Assembly (NCBI GenBank): GCA_021739635.1
Contig: JAIPBH010000003.1
Location: forward strand, 124,001-188,000
From: Flavobacteriaceae bacterium
Lineage (GTDB): Bacteria; Bacteroidota; Bacteroidia; Flavobacteriales; Flavobacteriaceae
Length of the DNA: 64,000 nucleotides
Reading direction: 5' to 3'
In this document: piece by piece, positions 8,512 to 17,640 of the stretch
Position numbering within the stretch: the stretch's first letter is position 1
Layout: every line of letters begins with the position of its first letter
Made by a program: the position numbers and the translations under genes
The notes under the pieces: model-generated
The model's input: only the letters and a program-made list of their open reading frames with translations
Told to the model about the DNA's origin: nothing
The model's database searches: none

Positions 8512-9261
8512 ATGTTAAAACAGGAAAGGCATCAAATAATTTTAGATAAGTTGAAACTTAACAAAAAAGTGTTATCTGGTAAGTTGAGTGAGGAATTACT
8601 CGTTTCAGAAGACACTATAAGAAGAGATTTAAAAGAACTTGAATCTAAAGACCTTGTATATAAAGTTCATGGAGGCGCTTTGTTAAAGGAAAATAGAACA
8701 TTATCTTATGAGCAAAGGAGTGTTGCAGATATTGAAGAAAAAAAGAAGATTGCTCAAAAAGCTGTAAAATTAATTCGAGACGGTCAAGTTATTATCATGA
8801 GTGGAAGTTCAACCAATTTAGAGTTGGCAAAAATTATTCCGCAAGAAATTAATGCTACTGTTTATACATATAGCTTGCCTATTGCGGTAGAATTATCCCA
8901 TCATCCTTTAATAGAAGTTATTTTTATTGGTGGGAAATTAAATAAAGCAGCCCAAGTTACTGTTGGTGTTGATTTGGTTAATTCAATTTATCATATAAGT
9001 GCAGATATTTGCTTTATGGGCACCGATGGTATTAATCTTAGTAAAGGATTAACAGAACCAGATTGGGAAGTGTCTAGAGTTAAAAATAGTATGATAGACG
9101 CTTCTAATTATATAGTGGTAATGTGTATTAGCAGCAAAATTATGACAGCAAAAAGATATTCTGTTGTACCTATTGAAAAAATTGATGTTGTTGTTTCTGA
9201 AATCAATCCAGAAAGTGAAATTTTTAATGAATTTAAGGCTATTGGCTTAACTATTATTTAA
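8512..9261 (+). CDS. DeoR/GlpR-family transcriptional regulator
   Basis: The 249-residue protein has an N-terminal DeoR winged helix (LKQERHQIILDKL..., recognition helix in SEDTIRRDLKELESK, then the conserved VHGGAL at about 54-59) and a C-terminal DeoRC sensor domain (EEKKKIAQKA, MSGSSTNLELAK, FIGGKLN, CFMGTDGI). DeoR-family sensors usually bind phosphorylated sugars. It is divergent from susC and only 9 bases upstream of the D,D-carboxypeptidase gene, so it probably controls the SusCD operon, its own operon, or both. If the locus takes up muropeptides, an amino-sugar phosphate would be a sensible effector, but nothing in the sequence proves this. Confidence 0.92.
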   Translation: MLKQERHQIILDKLKLNKKVLSGKLSEELLVSEDTIRRDLKELESKDLVYKVHGGALLKENRTLSYEQRSVADIEEKKKIAQKAVKLIRDGQVIIMSGSSTNLELAKIIPQEINATVYTYSLPIAVELSHHPLIEVIFIGGKLNKAAQVTVGVDLVNSIYHISADICFMGTDGINLSKGLTEPDWEVSRVKNSMIDASNYIVVMCISSKIMTAKRYSVVPIEKIDVVVSEINPESEIFNEFKAIGLTII

Positions 9262-9270
9262 TTTAAAAAA

Positions 9271-10542
9271 ATGTTTATATTTAGAAAATTATTTTTTTTT
9301 AGCCTTTCAATTTCTTTTTTATTCAGTTGTAAATCAGGGTATATTTCTAAAAATATATCCAAAAGTTTAGATGATAGCTTTTACAAGAATCAATTTACGG
9401 GATTATTAGTTTATAATCCAAAAACTAATGATACTGTATTTAAATATAATGCTGATAAGTATTTTACTCCAGCAAGTAACACCAAGATATTTACTTTATA
9501 TACCGCTTTACACACATTGCCTGATCAAATTCCAGCATTTAAATATAATATAGAAGGTGATTCAATATCTATTTTAGGAACTGGAGATCCTACCTTTTTG
9601 CATTCTTTTTTTAATGATAGTACCGCTATAAAAATGGCCAGAAATTATAAAAAAGTAAATTTGGTTTTGAATAATTTATCTGAAGATAAGTTTGGGCCTG
9701 GTTGGGCTTGGGAAGATTATGACACTTATTATAGTCCTGAAAGAACCAGTTTCCCAATGTATGGGAATGTGCTCACTATAAGCAATCAAGATAGTATTAT
9801 AGCTTCTCCAAATATCTTAAAAAATGCTATCCAATTTTCTGAAAATGAAAAACATAGGAATTACAACGAAAATATTTTTTATTACAATTTAAAGGAGAAA
9901 GACACCATAGAAGTTCCCATGGTTATTGACTCTTTATTATTAACTCAATTGTGGAATGACATTTTGCCAGGAAAAGTTTCATTAACTAATTATTCTGGAA
10001 AAAAGATGGAGCAAACAGCATATAGTGTTCCATCAGATTCATTATACAAACGAATGCTACTTGTAAGTGATAATTTTTTAGCCGAGCAAATACTAATTAT
10101 GGCGTCTTCAACTTTGTCTGACACCTTGAGTTCAAGTAAAATGAGAGACTATATTTTAGATAATCAACTTAAAGATTTAAAACAAAAACCTCGTTGGGTT
10201 GATGGCTCTGGATTGAGCAGATATAATTTATTCACACCAACATCATTTGTGCAAGTGCTTTCAAAATTATACAATGAAATTCCGCAAGAACGCTTATTTA
10301 ATTTGTTTCCTATTGGTAATGAATCTGGGACTTTAAAAAAGGATTATTTAGGAGCTTCTAAACCTTACATATACGCAAAATCAGGATCGTTAGGAAATAA
10401 TTACGCTCTTAGTGGATATTTAATAACAAATTCTGGAGAAACACTAATTTTTAGTTTCATGAATAATCATTATAAAAAGGCAACTGCTGAAGTAAAACAA
10501 AGAATGCAAACCATTTTTGAATTACTTAGAGATAATTATTAA
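9271..10542 (+). CDS. D-alanyl-D-alanine carboxypeptidase/endopeptidase, S13 (PBP4/DacB-like) lipoprotein
   Basis: S13 enzymes cleave D-Ala-D-Ala ends or D-Ala-mDAP crosslinks of peptidoglycan outside the cytoplasm. The 423-residue protein has a lipoprotein signal with cysteine C20 (FLFSCKSGY), the SxxK motif SNTK at 69-72 with catalytic S69, the SxN motif SDN at 266-268 and the third motif KSG at 370-372 (KTG in most relatives, a conservative change), followed by NNYALSGYL. It follows the DeoR gene by 9 bases, forming a probable two-gene operon, and converges on the M14 peptidase gene with only a 4-base gap. Role in trimming imported or released muropeptides is inferred from context. Confidence 0.9.
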   Translation: MFIFRKLFFFSLSISFLFSCKSGYISKNISKSLDDSFYKNQFTGLLVYNPKTNDTVFKYNADKYFTPASNTKIFTLYTALHTLPDQIPAFKYNIEGDSISILGTGDPTFLHSFFNDSTAIKMARNYKKVNLVLNNLSEDKFGPGWAWEDYDTYYSPERTSFPMYGNVLTISNQDSIIASPNILKNAIQFSENEKHRNYNENIFYYNLKEKDTIEVPMVIDSLLLTQLWNDILPGKVSLTNYSGKKMEQTAYSVPSDSLYKRMLLVSDNFLAEQILIMASSTLSDTLSSSKMRDYILDNQLKDLKQKPRWVDGSGLSRYNLFTPTSFVQVLSKLYNEIPQERLFNLFPIGNESGTLKKDYLGASKPYIYAKSGSLGNNYALSGYLITNSGETLIFSFMNNHYKKATAEVKQRMQTIFELLRDNY

Positions 10543-10546
10543 AAAA

Positions 10547-12010
10547 TTATTTATGAATCAAAGCGTTTTTAAAATCGCCTTCTTTTGTTTTTAAATTAAT
10601 TAAGAAACCATTAATCACAGCATATTCAAATTTGTTATTTTTTTGCAAAAGAAAGGTAGCATTAGCATTTGGCATGAGTACAAGTTTAGGAACTTTATAA
10701 CCAACTTTTATTAAATGTATTGGTTTTGATGTTTCTTTTTTACCTATCGGAAGATTTTCTATTTGTAAATAGGTATAACCAGATTGTAAAAGGTCATAAA
10801 CGTTAATATTAGAAATATCATCAATTGACTTAAATATTTTTGGATATACTTTTCCTTGAACAATTTTATAACCATTAGCATCAAAAGTAGTATAACCAAA
10901 ATAGGTTGATAAATCACCTTGATCCATAACCCTTCCAATGTTATAATAGCCAGAATGAGTTTCATTATCCATTTCTAAATGATTGATACCTAAATCCATT
11001 TTATAATCTGTATTTAACAAACTATAAGTTGCTCCAATAATTTTTAAATCGAATAATTTGCGGTCATTTTGAGGAATTTTTTCATATTCATCAATAGCTA
11101 TATTTTTATAATTTTCTTTTGCAATACAATAAATTGCAGATAGGATGGACACATAATTTAACCGTCTAATTTCTTGTTTTTCTATGTCGTTTTTAAAGCC
11201 TCCAGATTCAATTAAAATGGCACTTGTTCCCCATTTTTGAATATTATCGCCAAAAGCTCTAGGCTCAAATGCATCATCATATCTGCCAACTTGCCCAGGC
11301 GCATATTTTTGAATAATACGATTCATAAAAACAATAACTTTCATGGCGTTTGCACGCACTTCATTTATATCTTTTTCGTAATTATATGCAGGTGCTAAAT
11401 ATGAAATAGTTGCAGGTTTATCTGTTCTTTCAGCATTATAATAGGTGCTTTGATCGTGTAAATTAAAACCAAAATCGGCGTTAAGACTATCTCTAATTCG
11501 CTTTAAAGTTTTGCTTTCTGGCGATTGTAAGTATAAAGCATCTCTATTTATATCAACTCCCAAAGCATTTCTACGCGTAAATTTTTCAGCACCATCAGGA
11601 TTTAACATGGGTAAAAAGTGAAGCGTTAAATGGCTTAAAATGGCTTCCTTTTCATCTAAAAAATCTGGACTATTAAAAAAATTAAATATATCAAAAATAG
11701 CTTGCGTTGCTGTAGGTTCATCACCATGCATTTGAGACCATAAAAAAACATTTGTTTCCCCTGAACCAATACTTATTAAGTTTAAATTTCTACCTTCAAT
11801 AGATTGACCTACTTTTTTAACAGTATATTTTGAATCACTTTTAAGCTTTGTAATAAGAGACTGCAAATCAGAGTGTTTTATTCTTCTTTTATTTAAACTT
11901 GGCTCTTTATACTTACCGTAAGTTTCGTATAGGTTAGAAGTAATATCGATGTTTTGCCCCACAAGAGTGGTTGTCATTAATAGAATTAAAATGGTAAAAA
12001 TTTGTTTCAT
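10547..12010 (-). CDS. M14-family zinc carboxypeptidase, secreted
   Basis: A 487-residue metallopeptidase with a cleavable signal peptide (about 1-18). Zinc ligands are seen as H95 and E98 in MHGDEPT and H185 in NLHDQ; substrate-binding and catalytic features include NPDGAEKFTRRN near 137-148, DINRDA and the glutamate E268 in ILIESGGF. M14 proteins of this kind remove C-terminal residues or act on murein peptides (MpaA-like). It follows the N-acetylmuramoyl-L-alanine amidase gene by two bases, so the two enzymes are made together: the amidase would free the stem peptide and this peptidase could trim it. The carboxy-terminal 200 residues are an all-beta region of unknown function. Confidence 0.88.
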   Translation of the reverse strand: MKQIFTILILLMTTTLVGQNIDITSNLYETYGKYKEPSLNKRRIKHSDLQSLITKLKSDSKYTVKKVGQSIEGRNLNLISIGSGETNVFLWSQMHGDEPTATQAIFDIFNFFNSPDFLDEKEAILSHLTLHFLPMLNPDGAEKFTRRNALGVDINRDALYLQSPESKTLKRIRDSLNADFGFNLHDQSTYYNAERTDKPATISYLAPAYNYEKDINEVRANAMKVIVFMNRIIQKYAPGQVGRYDDAFEPRAFGDNIQKWGTSAILIESGGFKNDIEKQEIRRLNYVSILSAIYCIAKENYKNIAIDEYEKIPQNDRKLFDLKIIGATYSLLNTDYKMDLGINHLEMDNETHSGYYNIGRVMDQGDLSTYFGYTTFDANGYKIVQGKVYPKIFKSIDDISNINVYDLLQSGYTYLQIENLPIGKKETSKPIHLIKVGYKVPKLVLMPNANATFLLQKNNKFEYAVINGFLINLKTKEGDFKNALIHK

Positions 12011-12012
12011 AT

Positions 12013-12678
12013 TTAATGAGTATGTTTTTCAGGAGCATATTTTAAATGAAGTCCTTTTGTTCCATCTTTTACGGCTTTCATAAAGTCTTCGCCTGGATCT
12101 ATTTTTTCTGTTCTGTAATTGGCGTCTTTTTCTAACCACAATTTGGTTCCTTCAAAATTTGTGTATTCATAATGACCAATTAAATATTCAATATCATATT
12201 TTTTAGCAAGATATTTTACCAACCATATGTTAGCATCAATCTGCTTTTTAGTTAAAGGCGTGTCTTTTGTTCCTCCAACATTTTCAACACCAATGGCACA
12301 GTAATTTAAACCAATAACGTGTCTTGCCATGGTCGTTTCTGGCATTATCCTATAAATAGTACCATCTTGATCTACAACAAATTGAGACGACACATTTAAA
12401 CCGCTCACAGATTTAATATTTGGCCTCCAATTAGGTAATGTTGAATTATAAAAGGCTTCAAATGTTTTTTCAAAAGTTGGAATTTCCGTCCAGTGTAAAA
12501 CAATCATTTTTGGCGTTATAGTTGGCAATTCTTGTTTTAAACCATAACGCTCATCAAGATATTCTAAGGTTAATTGTTTTCGTTCATCATCAAAAATAAC
12601 CGGTTTTGCAATTATTTTTTTTGATGTACCACATGAAAACAACAAAAACAGGCATAAACAAATGGTGAAATATTTCAT
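12013..12678 (-). CDS. N-acetylmuramoyl-L-alanine amidase (Amidase_2 fold), lipoprotein
   Basis: The enzyme cuts the amide bond between N-acetylmuramic acid and L-Ala of the stem peptide. The 221-residue product has a lipoprotein signal with cysteine C16 (LLFSCGTSKK). Zinc-site features of the AmpD/PGRP fold are visible: H62 in VLHWTE, H169 in LIGHYEY and D194 in EKIDPGEDF, plus the central strand NYCAIGVENVGG. Being a membrane-attached lipoprotein, it resembles AmiD more than cytosolic AmpD. It heads a two-gene operon with the M14 peptidase. A 175-base divergent region separates it from the OsmC gene. Confidence 0.93.
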   Translation of the reverse strand: MKYFTICLCLFLLFSCGTSKKIIAKPVIFDDERKQLTLEYLDERYGLKQELPTITPKMIVLHWTEIPTFEKTFEAFYNSTLPNWRPNIKSVSGLNVSSQFVVDQDGTIYRIMPETTMARHVIGLNYCAIGVENVGGTKDTPLTKKQIDANIWLVKYLAKKYDIEYLIGHYEYTNFEGTKLWLEKDANYRTEKIDPGEDFMKAVKDGTKGLHLKYAPEKHTH

Positions 12679-12817
12679 TTAGAAGAATTTTATTTTTAAT
12701 ATTAGTTACATAGAGAATGCCAAATAAAATTTAAAGGTATTAATTTATAATTTTAATCACCTTTTAAAATTGCACAAATGTAAACTTGTAACATGACAAT
12801 TTTAATTTTATAAATAG

Positions 12818-12825
12818 TATTTTTG
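12818..12825 (+). promoter_or_regulatory. Candidate -7 box for the OsmC gene
   Basis: TATTTTTG fits the TAnnTTTG consensus 28 bases before the start codon. No clear TTTG was found at the -33 position. Confidence 0.4.
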
Positions 12826-12853
12826 ATATGAAAGAAATTTAAAAAACAACAAA

Positions 12854-13276
12854 ATGTCAATTCATATTACAACTACTTGGAAGGGCAACATGAAATTTGA
12901 AAGCACAAATCCTTCAGGGCACAATTTATTTATAGATGCTGGACCAGAAAATGACGGATTAGGCGAAGGCTACAGACCAAAAGCTTTAATGTTGTCTGCC
13001 CTAGCTGGATGCTCAGGTTTAGACGTAGCTTCTTTAATAAAAAAAATGAAACTAAAGGTTGATGATTTTAAAATTGAAATTGACGCCAATCTTACTGAAG
13101 AACACCCAAAGATTTATGATAAAGTAACCATGGAATTTCATTTTTTTGGAACAGAACTTAATGAAGATAAATTGCAACGCGCGGTTGATTTATCTGTTGA
13201 AAAATACTGTGGCGTTATGGAAATGTTTCGTCAGTTTGCCAACTTAAAAGTAGAGGCTCATTTTCATGAAAAATAA
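12854..13276 (+). CDS. OsmC/Ohr-family peroxiredoxin-like protein
   Basis: OsmC-family proteins reduce organic or fatty-acid hydroperoxides with two redox cysteines. This 140-residue protein shows the first cysteine C53 in SALAGCSGLD and the second C119 in VEKYCGVMEMF, with the usual beta-rich N-terminal half. Length fits the YhfA/OsmC branch. The family also contains members of unclear activity, so peroxidase function is likely but not proven. It is 57 bases before recJ on the same strand; a shared transcript is possible. Confidence 0.9.
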   Translation: MSIHITTTWKGNMKFESTNPSGHNLFIDAGPENDGLGEGYRPKALMLSALAGCSGLDVASLIKKMKLKVDDFKIEIDANLTEEHPKIYDKVTMEFHFFGTELNEDKLQRAVDLSVEKYCGVMEMFRQFANLKVEAHFHEK

Positions 13277-13333
13277 TAGTATCTCTTTGAGATTTAAACA
13301 TTAAAAATTTGAATTTATTTCTGAAAGAAAGTT

Positions 13334-15040
13334 ATGCGCTGGACACTTAAACCCAAACCAGATTCATCTAAAATTGAAGCCTTACAAAAAGCACTTCAAG
13401 TAGATTCTATTGTTGCAACTTTACTTTTAGAAAGAGGCATTGAAACCTATGATGAAGCTAAAAAATTCTTCAGACCTAGTTTAGATGATTTGCATGACCC
13501 ATTCTTAATGAAAGATATGGACAAAGCAGTTGCCCGAATTGAAAAGGCAATAAAAAATCAAGAAAACATTTTGGTTTATGGAGATTACGATGTTGATGGA
13601 ACAACTGCCGTGGCTTTAATGTCATCCTATTTAAAAACTAGGCATGAGTTGGTTTTAACCTATATTCCAAACCGCTACGATGAAGGCTATGGAATATCTT
13701 ACAAAGGCATAAATTTTGCTTTAGAAAATGATTTCACACTTATCATCGCTTTAGATTGTGGTATTAAATCTGCAGATAAAGTAGCTTATGCCAAAGAATT
13801 AGGCATAGATTTTATTATTTGTGATCACCACAGACCAGGAAATGAAATTCCAGATGCCATAGCTGTTTTAGACCCAAAACAAGATGATTGCCAATATCCT
13901 TATGACGAATTATGTGGCTGTGGAGTAGGCTTTAAATTGATTCAAGCACTAGCATCCAAAGAAGGAAAGAAGACAGAAGATTTAGTTGAATATCTTGATT
14001 TAGTAGCAACAGCTATTGGGGCAGATATTGTTCCCATTACTGGTGAAAATAGAGTGTTAGCATATTTTGGATTACAAGTTATAAATAGCACTCCAAGACC
14101 AGGAATAAAAGCAATTCTTGAGCGTATCAACAAAACAGAACTTACCATTACCGATGTTGTATTTATTGTAGCGCCTAGAATTAATGCCGCTGGTAGAATG
14201 AAACATGGCAATTATGCGGTGACTTTATTAATTGAAACTGAATATGACAAAGCCATTCAACATGCTATTGAAATAGATGAGTATAATTCACATAGAAGAG
14301 AAGAAGATAAACGAATTACCGAAGAAGCACTTATTCAAATTGAAAAAAACGGAGAGCAAAAAAAATTTACAACGGTAGTTTATCAAGAAGATTGGCATAA
14401 AGGCGTTATTGGTATTGTGGCATCTAGATTAACCGAAACGTATTACAGACCAACGTTGGTATTTACAAAAAGTGGTGGCAAATTAGCAGCATCGGCTCGT
14501 TCTGTAAGAGATTTTGATATTTATAATGTTTTAGAAGCTTGTAGCCAATATATTGAACAATTTGGAGGGCATAAATACGCAGCAGGACTAACACTTAAAG
14601 AAGAAAACTATGAAGCCTTTAAACAAGCCTTTGAAGATGAGGTTTCAAGAACTATTGATAGATCTCTATTAATTCCAGAAATTAAGATTGATAGTAATAT
14701 CAATTTAAAAGATATTACACCAAAGTTTTATAGAATTATTAAACAATTTGCTCCTTTTGGACCAGAAAACATGACACCAGTTTTTATGACCGAAAACTTA
14801 AAAGATACCGGTTTTGGAAAATGTGTTGGTGATGACAAAACGCATTTAAGAATGACTGTTGCGCAGCCACAAGCCATTAATTTGGTTGCCATAGGTTTTG
14901 GAATGGGTGATAAAGTAGATTTAATCTCAAACAATAACGTATTTAAAGCCGTTTATTCTATTGATGAAAATGAATGGAATGGCAATATTAGCTTGCAATT
15001 AAAATTAAGAGACATTAAAGCCCAAGATTCAGAGGTATGA
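13334..15040 (+). CDS. recJ: Single-stranded-DNA-specific exonuclease RecJ
   Basis: RecJ degrades single-stranded DNA 5' to 3' in recombination and mismatch repair. The 568-residue protein has the DHH-superfamily motifs in order: YGDYDVDGTT at 82-91, ALDCGIK near 139-145, the CDHHRPG motif at 163-169 and VLDPKQDD, then the DHHA1 domain (GGHKYAAGLTL) and the C-terminal OB-like domain. The length is standard. Its stop overlaps the start of the MFS gene in an ATGA junction, implying coupling, although the two functions are unrelated. Confidence 0.96.
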   Translation: MRWTLKPKPDSSKIEALQKALQVDSIVATLLLERGIETYDEAKKFFRPSLDDLHDPFLMKDMDKAVARIEKAIKNQENILVYGDYDVDGTTAVALMSSYLKTRHELVLTYIPNRYDEGYGISYKGINFALENDFTLIIALDCGIKSADKVAYAKELGIDFIICDHHRPGNEIPDAIAVLDPKQDDCQYPYDELCGCGVGFKLIQALASKEGKKTEDLVEYLDLVATAIGADIVPITGENRVLAYFGLQVINSTPRPGIKAILERINKTELTITDVVFIVAPRINAAGRMKHGNYAVTLLIETEYDKAIQHAIEIDEYNSHRREEDKRITEEALIQIEKNGEQKKFTTVVYQEDWHKGVIGIVASRLTETYYRPTLVFTKSGGKLAASARSVRDFDIYNVLEACSQYIEQFGGHKYAAGLTLKEENYEAFKQAFEDEVSRTIDRSLLIPEIKIDSNINLKDITPKFYRIIKQFAPFGPENMTPVFMTENLKDTGFGKCVGDDKTHLRMTVAQPQAINLVAIGFGMGDKVDLISNNNVFKAVYSIDENEWNGNISLQLKLRDIKAQDSEV

Positions 15041-16302
15041 CAAAAAATGATCCTTATGCAGCTTTAAGAATTAAAGAATTTAAAATATTTTTATTGTTAA
15101 GGTTTGTGTTGGTGTTTGGTTGGTCTATGCAATTTATTGTTATAGAATGGCAAGTTTACAGCCTCACCAAAGACCCTTTATCACTAGGACTTATTGGATT
15201 AATGGAAATTATTCCGGCACTTACCATGGCATTGTTTGCTGGTCACATTGTAGATCAAAAAGAGAAACGTAATCTTTTAGCAACTTGTATTGCGGCATTT
15301 TCATTGATTAGTTTTGGATTGTTTTTACTTACATGGCCTGTCATTGTTTCAGCATGGTCTACCAAAACTATTTTATATTCAATATACGCTTTGGTGTTTT
15401 TTGGTGGTTTTTTACGATCCTTTTTTGGCCCAACAATTTTTTCATTAATAGCCCTTATTGTTCCTAAAAAAGCCTATGCCAACGCGGCAACATGGAGCAG
15501 TTCTACATGGCAAATGGCTTCTGTTTTAGGGCCCGCATTTGCCGGATTTTCTATTAGCTGGATTGGTGTGCATTGGTCGCTTTGTATCATTTTCACTTTG
15601 ATTATTTTATCTTTAATAATTCTATTACAGATTAAGAAGAAACCAATACTAAATCCAAAATTAGGAGAACCGGTTATTCAAAGCCTAAAAGAAGGTATTC
15701 AGTTTGTTTTTAAAACAAAAGCTATTTTAGGCGCATTAACTTTAGATATGGTTGCTGTTTTATTTGGTGGAGCGGTTGCGTTATTACCCATTTTTGCTCA
15801 AGATATTTTAAAAGTAGGCTCAGAAGGATTTGGAGTTTTAAGAGCTGCGCCAGCGGTTGGCGCTTTTTTAACCATGTTAATTACAGCGTATTTGCCAATA
15901 AGCAAAAATGCAGGCATGAAACTTTTAGGAGCAATTTTTGGTTTTGGCGTTTGTATTATTGTTTTTGGACTTTCTTCAATTTTTTGGATTTCGGTAGCGG
16001 CCTTATTTTTTAGCGGAGTTACAGATGGCGTTTCTATGGTGATTAGGCAAACCATATTACAAATAAAAACACCAGACCACATGCGTGGAAGAGTAGCGTC
16101 AGTTAATTCTATGTTTGTAGGATCGTCAAATGAACTTGGTGCGTTTGAAAGTGGTTTAACGGCTAAACTTATGGGAACTGTTACAGCCGTTGTTTTTGGA
16201 GGTACAATGACGTTAATTACAGTAGTTACTACAGGAATTGTTTTACCATCATTCAGAAAATTAGATTTAACAAAGGATATTGAAGCACACGAAAAAGATT
16301 AA
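15037..16302 (+). CDS. Major facilitator superfamily transporter (MFS_3/EntS-like)
   Basis: A 421-residue integral inner-membrane protein with about 12 predicted membrane helices. It has the MFS loop motif GHIVDQKEKRN between helices 2 and 3 and a second-half counterpart around GVTDGVSMVIRQ. The overall pattern resembles the MFS_3 group that includes the enterobactin exporter EntS; the substrate is unknown. It overlaps recJ by four bases (ATGA). Its stop codon also overlaps the LpxH stop codon on the other strand: the self-complementary TTAA serves both genes. Confidence 0.88.
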   Translation: MTKNDPYAALRIKEFKIFLLLRFVLVFGWSMQFIVIEWQVYSLTKDPLSLGLIGLMEIIPALTMALFAGHIVDQKEKRNLLATCIAAFSLISFGLFLLTWPVIVSAWSTKTILYSIYALVFFGGFLRSFFGPTIFSLIALIVPKKAYANAATWSSSTWQMASVLGPAFAGFSISWIGVHWSLCIIFTLIILSLIILLQIKKKPILNPKLGEPVIQSLKEGIQFVFKTKAILGALTLDMVAVLFGGAVALLPIFAQDILKVGSEGFGVLRAAPAVGAFLTMLITAYLPISKNAGMKLLGAIFGFGVCIIVFGLSSIFWISVAALFFSGVTDGVSMVIRQTILQIKTPDHMRGRVASVNSMFVGSSNELGAFESGLTAKLMGTVTAVVFGGTMTLITVVTTGIVLPSFRKLDLTKDIEAHEKD

Positions 16303-17069
16303 TATTTTTTTAATTCCATCTTTTCTCCATCAAAAACCCCATAGGTGTAGTAGCCTATCCAATCTCCAAGATTAATGTATTTTGAAGTAGTACTTAGCTC
16401 AATTTCTAAAGGCAAATGCCTGTGACCAAAAACAAAATAATCTCGCTGTTTTTCACTTAACTTTTTCTTACTGTATTGTGCCAACCATTCATGGTCTTCC
16501 CCTAAAAATTTAGCATCATCATCACCAGAAATTAATTTGTTTTTTACCGATAAATATTGGGCAATTCTCATACCAATATCAGGATGAAGCCACTTGAATA
16601 ACCATTTAAAAAAAGGGTTAGTAAACACTTTTTTCATGCGTTTATAACCTTTATCACCAGGACCTAAACCATCGCCATGCCCAATAAAAAAAGTTTTATT
16701 ATTTAATGTGAATTCTTCTGGTTTATGAAATATAGGAATGTTTAATTCTGTTTTAAAATAATCGATCATCCATAAATCATGATTACCAACAAAGTAATAT
16801 ATAGGAGTTCCAGAATCACTAATTTCAGCTAATTTTCCTAGTGTTCTGGTAAATCCTTTGGGAACAACCGTTTTATATTCAAACCAAAAATCAAATAAAT
16901 CTCCTAAAAGAAAAATAGCAGCAGCATCTTTTTTAATCTCATCTAGCCAAGCAACAAACTTTTGTTCTCGAGGTAAAGAAATTTCATGTGTTGGAGCACC
17001 AAGATGATTATCAGATGCAAAATAAATTTTTTTACCGTTTGGGACTAATATATGGTTGGTGTTATTCAT
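16299..17069 (-). CDS. lpxH: UDP-2,3-diacylglucosamine diphosphatase (LpxH-type metallophosphoesterase)
   Basis: LpxH hydrolyses UDP-2,3-diacylglucosamine to lipid X plus UMP in lipid A synthesis at the inner membrane. Metallophosphoesterase motifs seen: FASDNHLGAP (D20, H22), LLGDLFDFW (D57), VGNHDLW, the IGHGDGLGPGDKGYKRM loop and the final FGHRHLPLE. I start the gene at the ATG whose first base is 17069, giving 256 residues and an 8-base overlap with the queD stop; a longer in-frame start at 17093 would add eight residues buried inside queD. The enzyme is probably co-transcribed with queD. Confidence 0.9.
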   Translation of the reverse strand: MNNTNHILVPNGKKIYFASDNHLGAPTHEISLPREQKFVAWLDEIKKDAAAIFLLGDLFDFWFEYKTVVPKGFTRTLGKLAEISDSGTPIYYFVGNHDLWMIDYFKTELNIPIFHKPEEFTLNNKTFFIGHGDGLGPGDKGYKRMKKVFTNPFFKWLFKWLHPDIGMRIAQYLSVKNKLISGDDDAKFLGEDHEWLAQYSKKKLSEKQRDYFVFGHRHLPLEIELSTTSKYINLGDWIGYYTYGVFDGEKMELKKY

Positions 17070-17514
17070 TATCGCTTGCATACCATTCAGCAAAAGAGGT
17101 ATCAGTTTCTTGAAGTTTTAAAGAATGTAGTTTTATATGATTAGGTAAACGGTTTTTAATTTTTTTTGAAAAATCAACAACCATCATTTCGCTAGTTGGT
17201 TGATAATCAACTAATAAAACATTATGACCTCGTTCTTGAAGCTCTTTTGCTAACTCAATATGCGGCGTATTTTTATTAAAAACAGTTGCATGATCAAATA
17301 CATTAACAATTTCTTCTTTTACAATGTACTTTAAATCTCCAAAATCAATAACCATCCCAAATTTTACGTTTGAGTTGTCTTTTATGGGTTTTCCAATAAC
17401 TGTAACAGACAATTTATAACTATGCCCATGCACATTTTTGCATTTACCATCATAGCCATAAAGCGCGTGGCCAGTTTCAAAAGAAAATTGCTTTGTAATA
17501 CGAATATTGCTCAT
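17062..17514 (-). CDS. queD: 6-carboxy-5,6,7,8-tetrahydropterin synthase (QueD / PTPS family)
   Basis: This enzyme makes 6-carboxytetrahydropterin from 7,8-dihydroneopterin triphosphate on the queuosine route. The 150-residue protein has zinc ligands H16 (ETGHALYG), H29 and H31 (NVHGHSYKL), with the catalytic cysteine candidate C25 just before them, and the FDHATVFN and PTSEMMV motifs of the family. Other queuosine genes are not in this window, so a different pterin role cannot be excluded. It is upstream of and overlaps lpxH. Confidence 0.9.
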   Translation of the reverse strand: MSNIRITKQFSFETGHALYGYDGKCKNVHGHSYKLSVTVIGKPIKDNSNVKFGMVIDFGDLKYIVKEEIVNVFDHATVFNKNTPHIELAKELQERGHNVLLVDYQPTSEMMVVDFSKKIKNRLPNHIKLHSLKLQETDTSFAEWYASDNE

Positions 17515-17541
17515 TAGCAGTGTTTTTGTCTTGTAAAGATA

Positions 17542-17640
17542 CTATCTTCTTTTTTTTCTGTTGAAAAAAAATATAATTATAAGTGCTAAACCTAGTAAGA
17601 GAAATAATCCTCTTCCAGCTATAAATTTTAAAGTTTCCAT
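17542..17640 (-). CDS. Very small single-pass membrane protein (32 residues)
   Basis: An ATG at 17640 opens a 32-codon frame ending in TAG at 17542-17544. The peptide starts METLKFIAGRG, has one hydrophobic segment (LFLLLGLALIIIFFF) and ends in a strongly basic tail (NRKKRR), as expected for a small inner-membrane protein with its C-terminus in the cytoplasm. Its ATG overlaps the TAA of the 57-residue gene upstream (TAATG), a junction that suggests translational coupling and supports both being real. No family or function is recognised. It lies only 27 bases before the queD start and may be co-transcribed with queD. Confidence 0.6.
   Translation of the reverse strand: METLKFIAGRGLFLLLGLALIIIFFFNRKKRR

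Noticed and set aside
15798-16082. Minus-strand frame inside the MFS gene
   Set aside because: Antisense of transmembrane helices; no independent motif or start signal.
17070-17093. Longer LpxH start inside queD
   Set aside because: Would extend the overlap with queD to 32 bases and adds residues without family similarity.
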